A stretch of 64,000 nt of DNA from Candidatus Hydrogenedentota bacterium (GTDB lineage: Bacteria; Hydrogenedentota; Hydrogenedentia; Hydrogenedentales; JAGMZX01). The notes under the pieces are model-generated. The model was given only the letters and a program-made list of their open reading frames with translations. It was not told the DNA's origin and searched no databases. The stretch lies in contig JAKQEQ010000038.1 in the NCBI GenBank assembly GCA_029556545.1, forward strand, positions 1 through 64,000, written 5' to 3'. Of the stretch, positions 30,867 through 40,500 are shown one piece after another. Every line of letters begins with the position of its first letter. Position 1 is the stretch's first letter. The translations under genes and the position numbers were made by a program.

Positions 30867-33698
30867 TCACGCGCGGGGCGCTTCGGGATCGATCGCCGCC
30901 GCCAGCAGTTCCGCCATGTGGATCGGGGTGCGCGGCGTCAAGTGCGCGATCTGGTGGCGGCAACTCGTGCCCGAGGCCACGACGCGCGCCGTCTCCGGAA
31001 GCGCGTTTAACATCGCCACCAGCGGCTCGGCAACCTTGACCGATACGTCGTACTTGCCGACTTGCGCACCGAACGCGCCGGCCATGCCGCAACAGCCCGT
31101 ATCCAGGAGCGTCACGTCGTTGCCGGGGATGCGCCTCGCGACCCGCGCCTGCACGGCGGCATCCGTAAGCGCCTTCGCGTGGCAGTGCGCGTGGATGGCC
31201 GTCACGCGCGGCGCCTCGCCAAACCGGAGCGCGTCCGGCGTTTCCACGAGCAGATTCTCGACGAATTGCTCGAAAAGGAAGCAGCGTTGCGCGACGGACT
31301 CCGCACCATCGAGGCGCAGTTCCCGGTAGTCCTCGATGAACATGCTGAAACACGACGCTTCGAGGAACACGATGGGGTCGCCCGATTCCCGCAGGCGCGT
31401 GAGATTCTCCCGCCCGAAGGACGCGGCAAGATCGACGCGGCCCATGCTGAACGCCGGGCGGCCGCAGCAGGCGTGCCCGAGCGGCACGACGACCTCGAAG
31501 CCCGCCGCCTCGAGCACGCGCACCGCCGCGATGCCGATGTTCGGCTCGTGGTAGTTGCAGAAGCAGTCGTTCCACAGGATCACCCGGCCCCGCCGACCCG
31601 CCGAGGGGATGGGCCGCGCGACGAACCAGCGGTCGAACGATTCGTCCGCATACGGCGGCAGGGGACGTCGCGCGTCAATGCCGATTGTCGTTTCCATGAG
31701 CCAGCGCAGCCAGCGCCACTCGAGCGAGGCGTTCGCCAGACGCGGCAGCGTCGCGCCGACGCGGCCCAATCGGTCCACGCGGCTGAACAGCCGCTCGGCG
31801 ATGCTCAGGCCATTCTTCCGCTGACGCGCGTGCAGCAGTTCCGCTTTGAGCAGCGGCAAGTTCACGTTCGACGGGCATTCCGCGGTACAGGCCCTGCACG
31901 ACAGGCAGTAGGCCAGCGCCTGTTCGAGTCCTTCGGAATCGAGCGGGTGCGCGTGCGCGTCGAGCCGGCGTTCGAGCACGGCGCGAATCGCATTCGCGCG
32001 CCCGCGCGTGGACATGATCTCCTCCCCCGTGGCGGCGAAGGTCGGGCACATGGTCGGCGTGTCTTTCCGGCAGCCGCCGCAGCCGTTGCATTGTTCGAGG
32101 TTTCCGACGAAGCTCTTGTCCTTCGCCGCAAACGCGAGCGCGGGCGCGAAGGGCAGGTCGATGCGCGCGCCCGCGCCCTGGCGCAGGTCGCCGTCGATCC
32201 GCGCGCCGTCCGGGAAGATTTTCCCCGGGTTCATGATCCCCGTCGGGTCGAATATTGCCTTGATCCGCCGCATCAGGTCGATCAGTCCCGGTCCGATCTG
32301 TTCTTCCAGGAACTCCGCGCGCGCGATGCCGACGCCGTGCTCCGCCGCAAGCGAACCGTTGAACTCGCGCGTCAGTCGCGATATGCCCTCCGCCACGCGC
32401 CGGAACTTCGCGATATCTTCCGCCTTGTGCAGGTCCACCACGGGCCGGACGTGCAGCAGCCCCGAGGCCGCGTGGCCGTAGTAGGACGCCTCGAGGTCCA
32501 ACGGCACGAGCAAATCGCGCACGCTCGCCACAAACTCCGGGAGTCGCTCCGGCGGCACAGCCACGTCCTCGACGCCCGCCGCCGGCTTCGCGGGACCCGC
32601 GCACCCCGACAAGAGAGACAGCCCCGCCTTGCGCAGGTTCCACACGTGCGCCATCTCCGCCGCGTTCTTGCAGACATACGACCGCAGCCCGAGGTTCATG
32701 CGCGTGAGCGCTTCGAGCTTGTCCCGGTCGTCCTCGTAGAACTCGACCAGCAGGATCGCCTTGCACGGTTTGCTGTCGAGTCCGAGCAGGTCGCGCGCCG
32801 CCTTGAACGGAAGCTGGCCGCGCGTCTGGTCGAAGAGCACGTCGTCGATGTGCTCGATGCCGACCGGATCGAGTTCAAGCAGGCGCACCGTGGCCTGCAT
32901 GGCCTCCTCGACCGACGCGAAAAAGAGAATGCCGAGGCCCTTTTGCTTCGGGATCGGCACAAGACTCAGTTCCGCGGAGCAAATGGTCGCCAGCGTGCCT
33001 TCGCTGCCGCCGAGCAACTTGCTCACATCGCGCGGATGGCGCAGATACCGGTCCACCGCGTAGCCCGGCCAGCGTTTCACGATCCGCTCGTGAAACCGCG
33101 CGCGAATCTCGTCCGAGAACGGCGCGATCAGGCGATCGATCTCGTCGACCCGTTCGGCAAGACCATTCTTCTCGACACCCACCTCGACGACACACCCGTC
33201 CGCCAACGCCACCTCGAGGCTGCGCACGTGGTCGATGGTCACCCCATAGATTGGCGCGCGCGCGCCGCTCGAGTTGTTCGCGATCATGCCGCCGACCGTC
33301 GCGCGCGAACTCGTGGCCACGTCCGGGCCGAAGCACAACCCATGCGGCTGGAGGTAGGCGTTCAACTGGTCAAGCACGACGCCTGCGTCCACGCGAACCG
33401 TGCGCGCCTCCTTGTTGAAGTCAAGGATGCGCCGGTTGTGACGGCTCAAGTCAATCACCAGCCCCGGACCAATGGCCGCACCGGCCAGGCCCGTGCCCGC
33501 GCCGCGCGGCGTCGCCGTAAGACCCGCGTCCGCCGCCGCCCGCACCACTGCAGCCGTCTCGCGTGCCGACTTCGGGAACGCTACAGCTTCCGGCACAATC
33601 TGGTAAAGTGACGCGTCCGTGGCGTATAACTGCCGCGTCAAATCGTCCGTGCGGACCTCGCACACCGCCGCGAGGGCTCTTTCTTGCGTTGAATGCAT
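30867..33698 (-). CDS. FAD-linked oxidase fused to Fe-S/CCG domains (GlcD-GlcF type, Dld/YdiJ-like)
   Basis: A 943-residue fused dehydrogenase. N-terminal PCMH-type FAD domain (RGAGTGLAGAAIGPGLVIDLSRH and FGPDVATSSRATVGGMIANNSSGAR), then the FAD-oxidase C domain (HAASGLLHVRPVVDLH), two 4Fe-4S sites (CNGCGGCRKDTPTMCP at about 545 and CLSCRACTAECPSN at about 615), and two cysteine-rich CCG modules (HACCGRP, DTGCCGMAG). Relatives oxidise D-lactate, glycolate or D-2-hydroxyglutarate and pass electrons to quinone. AAAGGAGTCCC precedes the ATG. The substrate cannot be fixed. Confidence 0.94.
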   Translation of the reverse strand: MHSTQERALAAVCEVRTDDLTRQLYATDASLYQIVPEAVAFPKSARETAAVVRAAADAGLTATPRGAGTGLAGAAIGPGLVIDLSRHNRRILDFNKEARTVRVDAGVVLDQLNAYLQPHGLCFGPDVATSSRATVGGMIANNSSGARAPIYGVTIDHVRSLEVALADGCVVEVGVEKNGLAERVDEIDRLIAPFSDEIRARFHERIVKRWPGYAVDRYLRHPRDVSKLLGGSEGTLATICSAELSLVPIPKQKGLGILFFASVEEAMQATVRLLELDPVGIEHIDDVLFDQTRGQLPFKAARDLLGLDSKPCKAILLVEFYEDDRDKLEALTRMNLGLRSYVCKNAAEMAHVWNLRKAGLSLLSGCAGPAKPAAGVEDVAVPPERLPEFVASVRDLLVPLDLEASYYGHAASGLLHVRPVVDLHKAEDIAKFRRVAEGISRLTREFNGSLAAEHGVGIARAEFLEEQIGPGLIDLMRRIKAIFDPTGIMNPGKIFPDGARIDGDLRQGAGARIDLPFAPALAFAAKDKSFVGNLEQCNGCGGCRKDTPTMCPTFAATGEEIMSTRGRANAIRAVLERRLDAHAHPLDSEGLEQALAYCLSCRACTAECPSNVNLPLLKAELLHARQRKNGLSIAERLFSRVDRLGRVGATLPRLANASLEWRWLRWLMETTIGIDARRPLPPYADESFDRWFVARPIPSAGRRGRVILWNDCFCNYHEPNIGIAAVRVLEAAGFEVVVPLGHACCGRPAFSMGRVDLAASFGRENLTRLRESGDPIVFLEASCFSMFIEDYRELRLDGAESVAQRCFLFEQFVENLLVETPDALRFGEAPRVTAIHAHCHAKALTDAAVQARVARRIPGNDVTLLDTGCCGMAGAFGAQVGKYDVSVKVAEPLVAMLNALPETARVVASGTSCRHQIAHLTPRTPIHMAELLAAAIDPEAPRA

Positions 33699-33836
33699 GG
33701 GACTCCTTTGGAACGGGAATATCGCCTCACGCGTGCCGGGATTCTACCCGAATCGCGCGGAGACTCCCAACAGGCGGACGGGGCGGACGGCACACGACCC
33801 GCCCGCCTGGTCCAACGCGGCGCCGTTGGGCGCCTA

Positions 33837-33865
33837 TTGCAGTTTTCGGGACCGGTGGGTAGAAT
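33837..33865 (+). promoter_or_regulatory. promoter of the small membrane protein / response regulator unit
   Basis: TTGCAG (33837-33842), 17 nt, TAGAAT (33860-33865) upstream of the gene at 33948, giving a leader of about 75 nt. Confidence 0.6.
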
Positions 33866-33947
33866 AGACATAGCGCGGAGAAAGGACTCTAGACGCGTCC
33901 CGGACCGCGCGTGTCGTGAAGCATGTCAGATATAAGGAGACGCGCTT

Positions 33948-34199
33948 ATGGACAGGAACACCGTGCTGGCCTTGTGCGCGTTGTGCGTCGCCGTTGCGTT
34001 TTGCCTGATTCTCCTGGACGAGACCGCTTACGCGGCGCGGGAGGACGGATTAACCGGCGACAAGGCGCTTGCCACGAAGAAAGGGCTGGATGCCCTCGAG
34101 ACGAAGGAATTCGACAAGAACAAGTTGCCCGGCAAGCTGGAAATCGGCATTGCCGTCGGGTCGCTGTTCGCGATGATCGCCGTCGTCAAGTGGCTATAA
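33948..34199 (+). CDS. small two-helix membrane protein, unknown function
   Basis: An 83-residue protein with AAGGAGACGCGCTT before its ATG and a promoter 80 nt upstream. Residues 6-22 are hydrophobic (LALCALCVAVAFCLILL), about 27-62 are charged (lysine and aspartate rich), and 65-82 form a second hydrophobic helix (LEIGIAVGSLFAMIAVVKWL). The N-terminal segment ends TAYAAR and could instead be a signal peptide. No family is recognised. It is followed after 63 bp by the diguanylate-cyclase gene and may be co-transcribed. Confidence 0.7.
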   Translation: MDRNTVLALCALCVAVAFCLILLDETAYAAREDGLTGDKALATKKGLDALETKEFDKNKLPGKLEIGIAVGSLFAMIAVVKWL

Positions 34200-34213
34200 C
34201 CACACAGTGAGAC

Positions 34214-34230
34214 GGGGGCCAGTTGCCCCC
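34214..34230 (+). other. GC hairpin between the small gene and the regulator gene
   Basis: GGGGGC-CAGTT-GCCCCC, a six-pair stem, lies in the 63-bp spacer. No T-run follows, so it is not a standard terminator; it could modulate read-through. Confidence 0.4.
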
Positions 34231-34262
34231 TGGCGCAGGACGCTCTTCACGAGGAACGTGCC

Positions 34263-35600
34263 GTGACCGAACGCATTCTGGTGCTGGACGATGAGGTCAG
34301 TATCACCGAAATGATCGGCCAGCACCTCACCGACGAAGGGTACGTCTGCGAAACCTTCACCTCGCCGCGCAAAGCCCTGAAACGCCTCGCCGAAGGCGAG
34401 TTCGCACTCCTGATCACCGACCTGAAGATGCCGGAAATCAACGGTATGGAGGTGGTCGCGCGCGCGCGAAAGCTCGATGACACCCTCGCGATCATCGTCG
34501 TGACCGCCCTGCTCGAGGTGACGAACGCCATCGACGCGATGCGCGCGGGCGCCGACGACTATCTCCTGAAACCCTTCAATCTCGGCGAGATTTCGATGGC
34601 GGTCCAGAAGGCGCTCGAGAAGCGGCGGCTCGTCCTCGATAACCGCCGCTACCAGCACGAACTCGAAGAGCGCGTGCGCGCGGCCACCGCCGATCTCGCC
34701 CGCACCAACGAGGAACTGCGACATACCAAGGAATACCTCGAGGACCTGCTCGACAGCACGGTGGACGCCATCCTCACGGTGGACCCGAAAACACGCGTTT
34801 CTTACGTGAGCGCGGGCGCGCGGGCCATGCTCGGGTATCGCGACGCGGACCTGGTCGGCGAGCCCATCGTGCGCCTGCTCGCGGGTGGGACACAGGAACT
34901 GCGCTACATCCGCCGCATGTTGCGCGACGAACAACGCCTGCAAAACTACGAGTCCGAGTTGCGCCACGCCGACGGGCATATCGTGCCCGTGAGCATGTCC
35001 ATATCCCAGGTGCGCGACGAAACAGGTCGGCCATTCTCGACCCTCGCCATCTGCAAAGACATCACCGAGCAGAAGCGGCTCGAATCCGAGCTGAAGGAAA
35101 TGTCCATCCGCGACGGGCTCACGGGGCTGTTCAACCAGCGGTACTTCTATGACCGGCTCGAGGCGGAAATCGAGCGCGCACGCCGCCAAGGCCACCCGTT
35201 GTCGCTGCTGCTGTTCGACATCGACCAGTTCAAGCATTACAACGATTGTCACGGCCACCTCGAGGGCGACCGGGTCCTGAAGGCCATCGGCGAGGTCGTG
35301 TTGGAATGCACCCGTGAACACGTCGATATCGCGTGCCGCTACGGCGGCGACGAATTCACGGTCATCCTGCCCGAGGCCGACAAGGAGCAGGCGCTTAGCA
35401 TCGCCGAACGTATCCGCGCCACGTTCGAGGCCCGCCACTTCGACAAGCTGACCCTCAGCATCGGCCTCATGTCCTACCGCGGCGGTTCGCTCCGTTCCTT
35501 CATCCGCTCCACGGACGCCATGATGTACGACGCGAAACGTTCCGGCGGCAACCGCGTGTACGTCTACGACTACAACGCCGACGAAACCGCCGACGCATAA
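34263..35600 (+). CDS. response regulator-PAS-GGDEF diguanylate cyclase
   Basis: A 445-residue cytoplasmic signalling protein. Receiver domain 1-120 with Asp9/Asp10, phospho-acceptor Asp53 (LLITDLKMPE) and KPF Lys; a coiled linker; a PAS domain about 155-275; and a GGDEF domain with intact RYGGDEF at 361-365, so it should make cyclic di-GMP under two-component control. The inhibitory I-site is not canonical: EHVD stands where RxxD is expected, with an Arg one place earlier. Start GTG with GAGGAACGTGCC before it. No partner kinase is adjacent. Confidence 0.95.
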   Translation: MTERILVLDDEVSITEMIGQHLTDEGYVCETFTSPRKALKRLAEGEFALLITDLKMPEINGMEVVARARKLDDTLAIIVVTALLEVTNAIDAMRAGADDYLLKPFNLGEISMAVQKALEKRRLVLDNRRYQHELEERVRAATADLARTNEELRHTKEYLEDLLDSTVDAILTVDPKTRVSYVSAGARAMLGYRDADLVGEPIVRLLAGGTQELRYIRRMLRDEQRLQNYESELRHADGHIVPVSMSISQVRDETGRPFSTLAICKDITEQKRLESELKEMSIRDGLTGLFNQRYFYDRLEAEIERARRQGHPLSLLLFDIDQFKHYNDCHGHLEGDRVLKAIGEVVLECTREHVDIACRYGGDEFTVILPEADKEQALSIAERIRATFEARHFDKLTLSIGLMSYRGGSLRSFIRSTDAMMYDAKRSGGNRVYVYDYNADETADA

Positions 35601-35711
35601 GCCGGGCCCCAAAGCTCCCTTCCCGCGCAATCCCGCGAAGAAGCCTTGCTCCTCCGTCGCGAAAGAATCGAAATTGATTGCGGTTGCCGCTTGCGCGAGA
35701 ATGGGGACGCC

Positions 35712-36644
35712 ATGTCGGCGATCGAGATACTCTTATTCGTGAACTACCTCAAGACCGAGCGCGGGTTCTCGAGGCACACGCTGCGCGCGTACATGAACGA
35801 CCTCGATCAGTTCTGTGATTTCGTGCAGCGAGGCGCGGCCGCGTTCGCGCACCCCGTCGGCGAGCCGAGGCCCAAGGCGTCGATCGAGGCCTTGCGCCAG
35901 GCAACCCGCACGGAGGTACGCGCGTTCCTCGCCCACGTGCAGACGACCGGCGGCACGGCGCGCACGGCGGCGCGGAAGCTGGCCTCCCTGCGCGCCGCCT
36001 ACAAATTCCTGGTCCGGCGCGGCTTGCTCGAAGACAACCCGGCCCAGAGCGTCAAGTCGCCCAAGCTCAGCCGCGAACTGCCCGAGGTGCTGTCAATCCC
36101 CGAGGTCACGGCACTCCTCGAAGCGCCGGACACGGCCACGCCGCTGGGCGCACGCGACCGGGCGCTGCTCGAAACCCTTTACAGCGGCGGCATCCGCGCG
36201 GCGGAATGCGCGGGGCTCCGTATCGGCGATCTCGACCTGGGCCGGGGCGTGATGCGCGTGCTGGGCAAGCGGAACAAAGAGCGCATCGCACAATTAGGCT
36301 CGTTTGCGGCGAAGGCCATCGAAACGTATCTCGCCGCGCGGGGCCAACTCGGGAACCCCGATCACGACCTCCTTTTCGTAAACCACCGAGGCGGGCCGCT
36401 CACGACGCGGAGCATCCAGCGCGTGGTCGAGCGGTACGCGCGCGCGACACTGCCCGGGCGGCGGGAGGTGTCGCCCCACACGCTGCGCCACACGTTTGCG
36501 ACGCACATGCTGAACGGGGGCGCGGACCTGCGCGTGGTGCAGGAACTGCTAGGCCACGAGAGCCTCTCGAGCACGCAAATCTACACGCACGTGAGCATTG
36601 ACCGGCTCAAGCAGGTTTACCACGACGCGCACCCCCACGCATAA
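35712..36644 (+). CDS. xerC: tyrosine recombinase XerC-type
   Basis: A 310-residue integrase-family recombinase, the length of Xer proteins that resolve chromosome dimers at dif. N-terminal SAM-like domain (FVNYLKTERGFSRHTLRAYMNDLDQF) and catalytic domain with Arg in SGGIRAAE, Lys in LGKRNKER, HTLRHTFATHMLNGGADLR, LGHESLSSTQIYTH with the nucleophilic Tyr. ATG at 35712 is chosen because homology begins there. No phage genes or attachment site lie beside it, so a housekeeping Xer is likelier than a phage integrase; C versus D is not certain. Confidence 0.9.
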   Translation: MSAIEILLFVNYLKTERGFSRHTLRAYMNDLDQFCDFVQRGAAAFAHPVGEPRPKASIEALRQATRTEVRAFLAHVQTTGGTARTAARKLASLRAAYKFLVRRGLLEDNPAQSVKSPKLSRELPEVLSIPEVTALLEAPDTATPLGARDRALLETLYSGGIRAAECAGLRIGDLDLGRGVMRVLGKRNKERIAQLGSFAAKAIETYLAARGQLGNPDHDLLFVNHRGGPLTTRSIQRVVERYARATLPGRREVSPHTLRHTFATHMLNGGADLRVVQELLGHESLSSTQIYTHVSIDRLKQVYHDAHPHA

Positions 36645-36651
36645 CACCCGG

Positions 36652-37269
36652 TCAGCCGACTGCGCTTTCCTCGACGGGTTCGTGGGCCCAGTAGGTAGTG
36701 TCGACAAAGCGCTGCCAACTCATGAGTTCGTGGCGGGGGATGCGCGTGCCGAGCCGGGGCAGCCACTGCGGCCGCGCCGGACGCCGGATCAGCGGCATGT
36801 TCGCTTCCTCGGGCGTGCGGCTGCCCTTCTTCAGGTTGCAGCGCACGCACGCCAGCACCAGGTTGTCCCACGAGTCGCCGCCGCCGCGCGAACGGGGGAT
36901 CACGTGGTCCACCGTCAGGTCCTGCTTCGCGAAACGCCGCCCGCAGTACTGGCACTGGTGATTGTCCCGGGTAAAGATATTGCGCCGCGTGAACGGGACC
37001 TCGCGATGAACGAAGCTGTTGAACGCGCTGAGGATGATCACTTCCGGCAACCGAACGCGAATCCGAGGCGTGTGGAGGAATCTCCCATCCTCGTCGCTGT
37101 CTTCGTCGGCCGAGAGGTCGCACCAGGCCTCGAAGCTGTACAGCGAGTAGTCGGCGGGATGGACGGCGCGCGCATGGCCTTGATAGAGCAGCGTGATCGC
37201 GCGCCGGGCGGAAGCCACATTGACCGCCACCCAGGACTTGTTAAGCACGAGCACATGTCCGTCTACCAT
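36652..37269 (-). CDS. HNH endonuclease family protein
   Basis: A 205-residue protein with an N-terminal domain (VLVLNKSWVAVNVASARRAITLLYQGHA) often found in front of HNH in Planctomycetes-like and other bacteria, then the HNH core with CQYC, LTVDHVIPRSRGG, NLVLACVRCN. The Cys pairs bind zinc and the His/Asn form the metal-dependent nuclease site. Physiological role unknown; such genes are usually single and housekeeping-like. Start ATG at 37269 follows GAGGTGCGGC; other in-frame starts lie up to 48 nt upstream. Convergent with xerC, 7 bp apart. Confidence 0.85.
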   Translation of the reverse strand: MVDGHVLVLNKSWVAVNVASARRAITLLYQGHARAVHPADYSLYSFEAWCDLSADEDSDEDGRFLHTPRIRVRLPEVIILSAFNSFVHREVPFTRRNIFTRDNHQCQYCGRRFAKQDLTVDHVIPRSRGGGDSWDNLVLACVRCNLKKGSRTPEEANMPLIRRPARPQWLPRLGTRIPRHELMSWQRFVDTTYWAHEPVEESAVG

Positions 37270-37428
37270 GCCGCACCTCATGCTTCCCCAAGGGAACCGG
37301 GTGAATTTGATGCCCAAGTATAGTGACCCTCCGCCCTCAAGTCAACGCAAACGCCCCACGCAAGCGCCCCACGGCCCCACGGAACCGATACGGAGCGCCG
37401 GAGGGGCCGACGCCGGAGAAGAAAACCA

Positions 37429-37457
37429 TTGCGGAAAAACACCAAATGGCGTATGCT
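37429..37457 (+). promoter_or_regulatory. promoter of the Glu-Gly-linked secreted protein
   Basis: TTGCGG (37429-37434), 17 nt, TATGCT (37452-37457), 53 nt before the ATG. Confidence 0.5.
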
Positions 37458-37509
37458 GGATACGGAACGAAGAGCAACTAACGTGCGCTCAAGAAAGGGG
37501 TATGCGACC

Positions 37510-40500
37510 ATGAAAGCCATCGGTGCATCCAAAGGGGAAGTGTCAACCAAGCGTTTCCACAACATCCTGCTTGCCAACCCCATTGCCGTCTCCCTCCTAT
37601 GGGGACTGGCGGGGGCCGTCGCCGTCATGCCGGGTATCGCATACGCCGACAGCCCGCCGGCCGCGCCGTGCGAGAACAACATCGTGCTCGACGGGGGTTT
37701 TGAACTCGGCCATCCGAACCCCCACTGGGCGGAATTCTTTGATCCCGGCTTTACGGAACAATTGATCACAAATGACTCGCTGCTGGCACATTCGGGGGAC
37801 TGGTTCGCGAACCTCGGCGGATCGGCCGAGGGTGACGACCTGATGTTGCAGCAGGAGGGCTTGATCCTACCCTACGGCGCGTCCGCGACGCTGCGGTTCC
37901 AGTTGCGGGTATTCCCGGACTGGTTCTCGGCGCCGCTGGTCGTGAAATTGGACGATTCCGTCGTGTACACATTGAATCCGGCGGACTCGGAGCCGTACTG
38001 GGCGGGTTATGCGCCGGTTGTTGTAGACCTGTCGTACCTTGCGGACGGCGTGTCTCGGGCCTTGTCCTTCTCGACGTGGGCGGCTGGCGGGTATACGCCG
38101 GCCGTGTACATTGACGACGTGTGCCTCGACGTGATCGGGCCGGAGACCTGCCCGCTGAACAGCCTGTGGTCGCAACCCCCGATGGGCGCGCTTCCGTGGA
38201 CGAGTGACGCCCAGTCGGACCGGGCGCTCGCGGACAACTTCTTCAGCCTGAACGGCCCGATCTATGACGTGCACTGGTGGGGCTACTACACGGGCGACGC
38301 GCCGGCGCCGTGTGTGCGGAACCCGAACGAGTATCGGATCGTATTCTACGAAAACAACGCAGGGGAGCCGGGTGCGCAGGTGGCGGAATACACGGTGACG
38401 CCGACGGTGACGGACACCGGCATGGTCTTGCCGGAACTGGGCTTGTCCCTGATGCGCCATGACACGGTGCTCGATCCGCCCCTGGCGCTTGAAAACGGCT
38501 GGGTGTCGATCAGCGGCATCGGCGATGCCTCGGGCTGTGAGTTCCTTCCCGCATCGTCGAACATGGACGGCGTCCTGCGCTATATCACATCGGAAGGCGT
38601 GGAGATGGAGCCGGATATTGACGCGGCATGGTGCCTGACGTGGGACGCCGCGGAGGGCGAAGGCGAGGGAGAAGGAGAAGGAGAAGGAGAAGGAGAAGGG
38701 GAAGGCGAAGGCGAAGGGGAGAGCATGTGCGCAGACTTCGACGACCTTGTCCTGATGACCGAGTACCACGTCGGCGACACCTTCACTACGCAGGGCTATA
38801 CCTTTGAATGCAAGGAGTTCTTCTGGCTCCCGAGCGGCAGCACGACCACCGGCTTCGCTATCGTCGAGGCGACTAACCTTGCCGGCGGGTCCGGTTATGA
38901 GATGATGATCAATAACATCAACGTGGAGATTGCGTTTTTCGGTCCCGCCCCCGCGCCGTGCGTCCGCTTCCGGTATGGCGAGTATGGCGGCAACCTCAAC
39001 CTCGAGGTCAACGGCGATTTCAGAAACTTCGACAACTTCGCCGACATCCACGGGACCATCGTCGGCGACGTGGCCGTCGTGGTTATCCCCACGGGTGACA
39101 GCACCGGCATCGTCGAACTCCGCGGCTGGGTGTCTACACTCAAGCTCGGCGGCCAGGAATTTTACATCGACGACCTGTGCCCCTTCTGCGAGGGCGGCGA
39201 AGGCGAGGGCGAAGGCGAGTGCGCCACCTTCGACGACCTCGTGCTGATGACCGAGTACCACGTAAGCGACATGTTCGCAACGCAAGGGTACACCTTCGTG
39301 TGCAAGGAGTTCTTCTGGCTCCCGACCGGCAGCACGACCAGCGGAACCGCCATCGTCGAGGCGGCGGGGCTTTCGGGTGGCTCGGGCTACGAAATGATGC
39401 TCGGCAACATCAACGTGGAAATCAGCTTTGTCGGCGCGCCCACGCCGGAGTGCCTCAGCTTCCGATATGGCGAGTACGGCGGCAACATCAACCTCGAAGT
39501 TAACGGCGATTTCAAGAACTTCGAGGACTTTGCCGACATCCACGGAACCGACATCGGCGGCGTGCCCGTCGTGGTCATCTCGACAGGCGAGAACACCGGC
39601 ATCGTCGAACTCCGCGGGCCGGTCTGGCAAATGAAAGTCGGCGGCCAGGAGTTCTATATCGACGATGTCTGCCCCTTCTGCGAGGGCGGCGAGGGCGAAG
39701 GTGAAGGGGAGGGAGAAGGCGAAGGGGAAGGCGAGGGCGAGGGGGAAGGCGAGGGTGAGGGCGAGATCCCGAACTGCGCGGGGAACCTCGTCCGTGACCC
39801 AGGGTTCGAGTTAGGAACTCCCAATCCCTATTGGGTCGAGGAAATCAGCCCCGATTTCGGCGAACCCATCATTCGTTCCTCGTGCGGGAACAGCGGCAAC
39901 TACTGCGCCTGGCTGGGGCTGTCGGGCGCAATCGAGAGCATTCCCGCCGGCATCTATCAGCAGATCACGATTCCCGCCTCGTCCGCGGCCACGCTGCGTT
40001 TCCTGCTCAAGATAAGCGGCGGGAATCCGGGTTCGGAAGGGGAGGTTCCGCCGGACCTCATCAATTTCAAGGTGCGCATCGACAGCACCATCGTGTTCGC
40101 CCTGGACGAGGTGATGGAGCCGTATGCGTCCGGCTACGCGCCGGTCACGGTCGACATCTCCGCGTTTGCGGACGGCGGGTCGCACGTGCTGCGGTTCTCA
40201 ACAGTACAACTCGCGGACTACGACGCCGACCCGAGCATTGACGAGGTCTGCGTGCAGGTCCTGGGGGCCGGCGGATTCAACGCGGACCAGAACAAAGACT
40301 GGAAGATCAATCTGGTCGAGTTGCTGCGGGTGATCCAGTTCTATAACTCGGACGGCTTCCATTGCCTCCCCGGCACGGAAGACGACTACGCCCCCGGCCC
40401 AGGTGACCGCACCTGCGGGTTCCACGCCAGCGACTACAATCCCCCGGACTGGCGCATCGGCCTCACCGAGTTGCTGCGCTTGATCCAGTTCTACAACTCC

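Noticed and set aside
35712-36644. XerC-type gene as a phage or island integrase
   Set aside because: Length and motifs fit a housekeeping Xer protein, and no att repeats or phage genes flank it.
38652-39765. Glu-Gly hexamer tracts as a CRISPR array
   Set aside because: Units are 6 bp without spacers and keep a reading frame.
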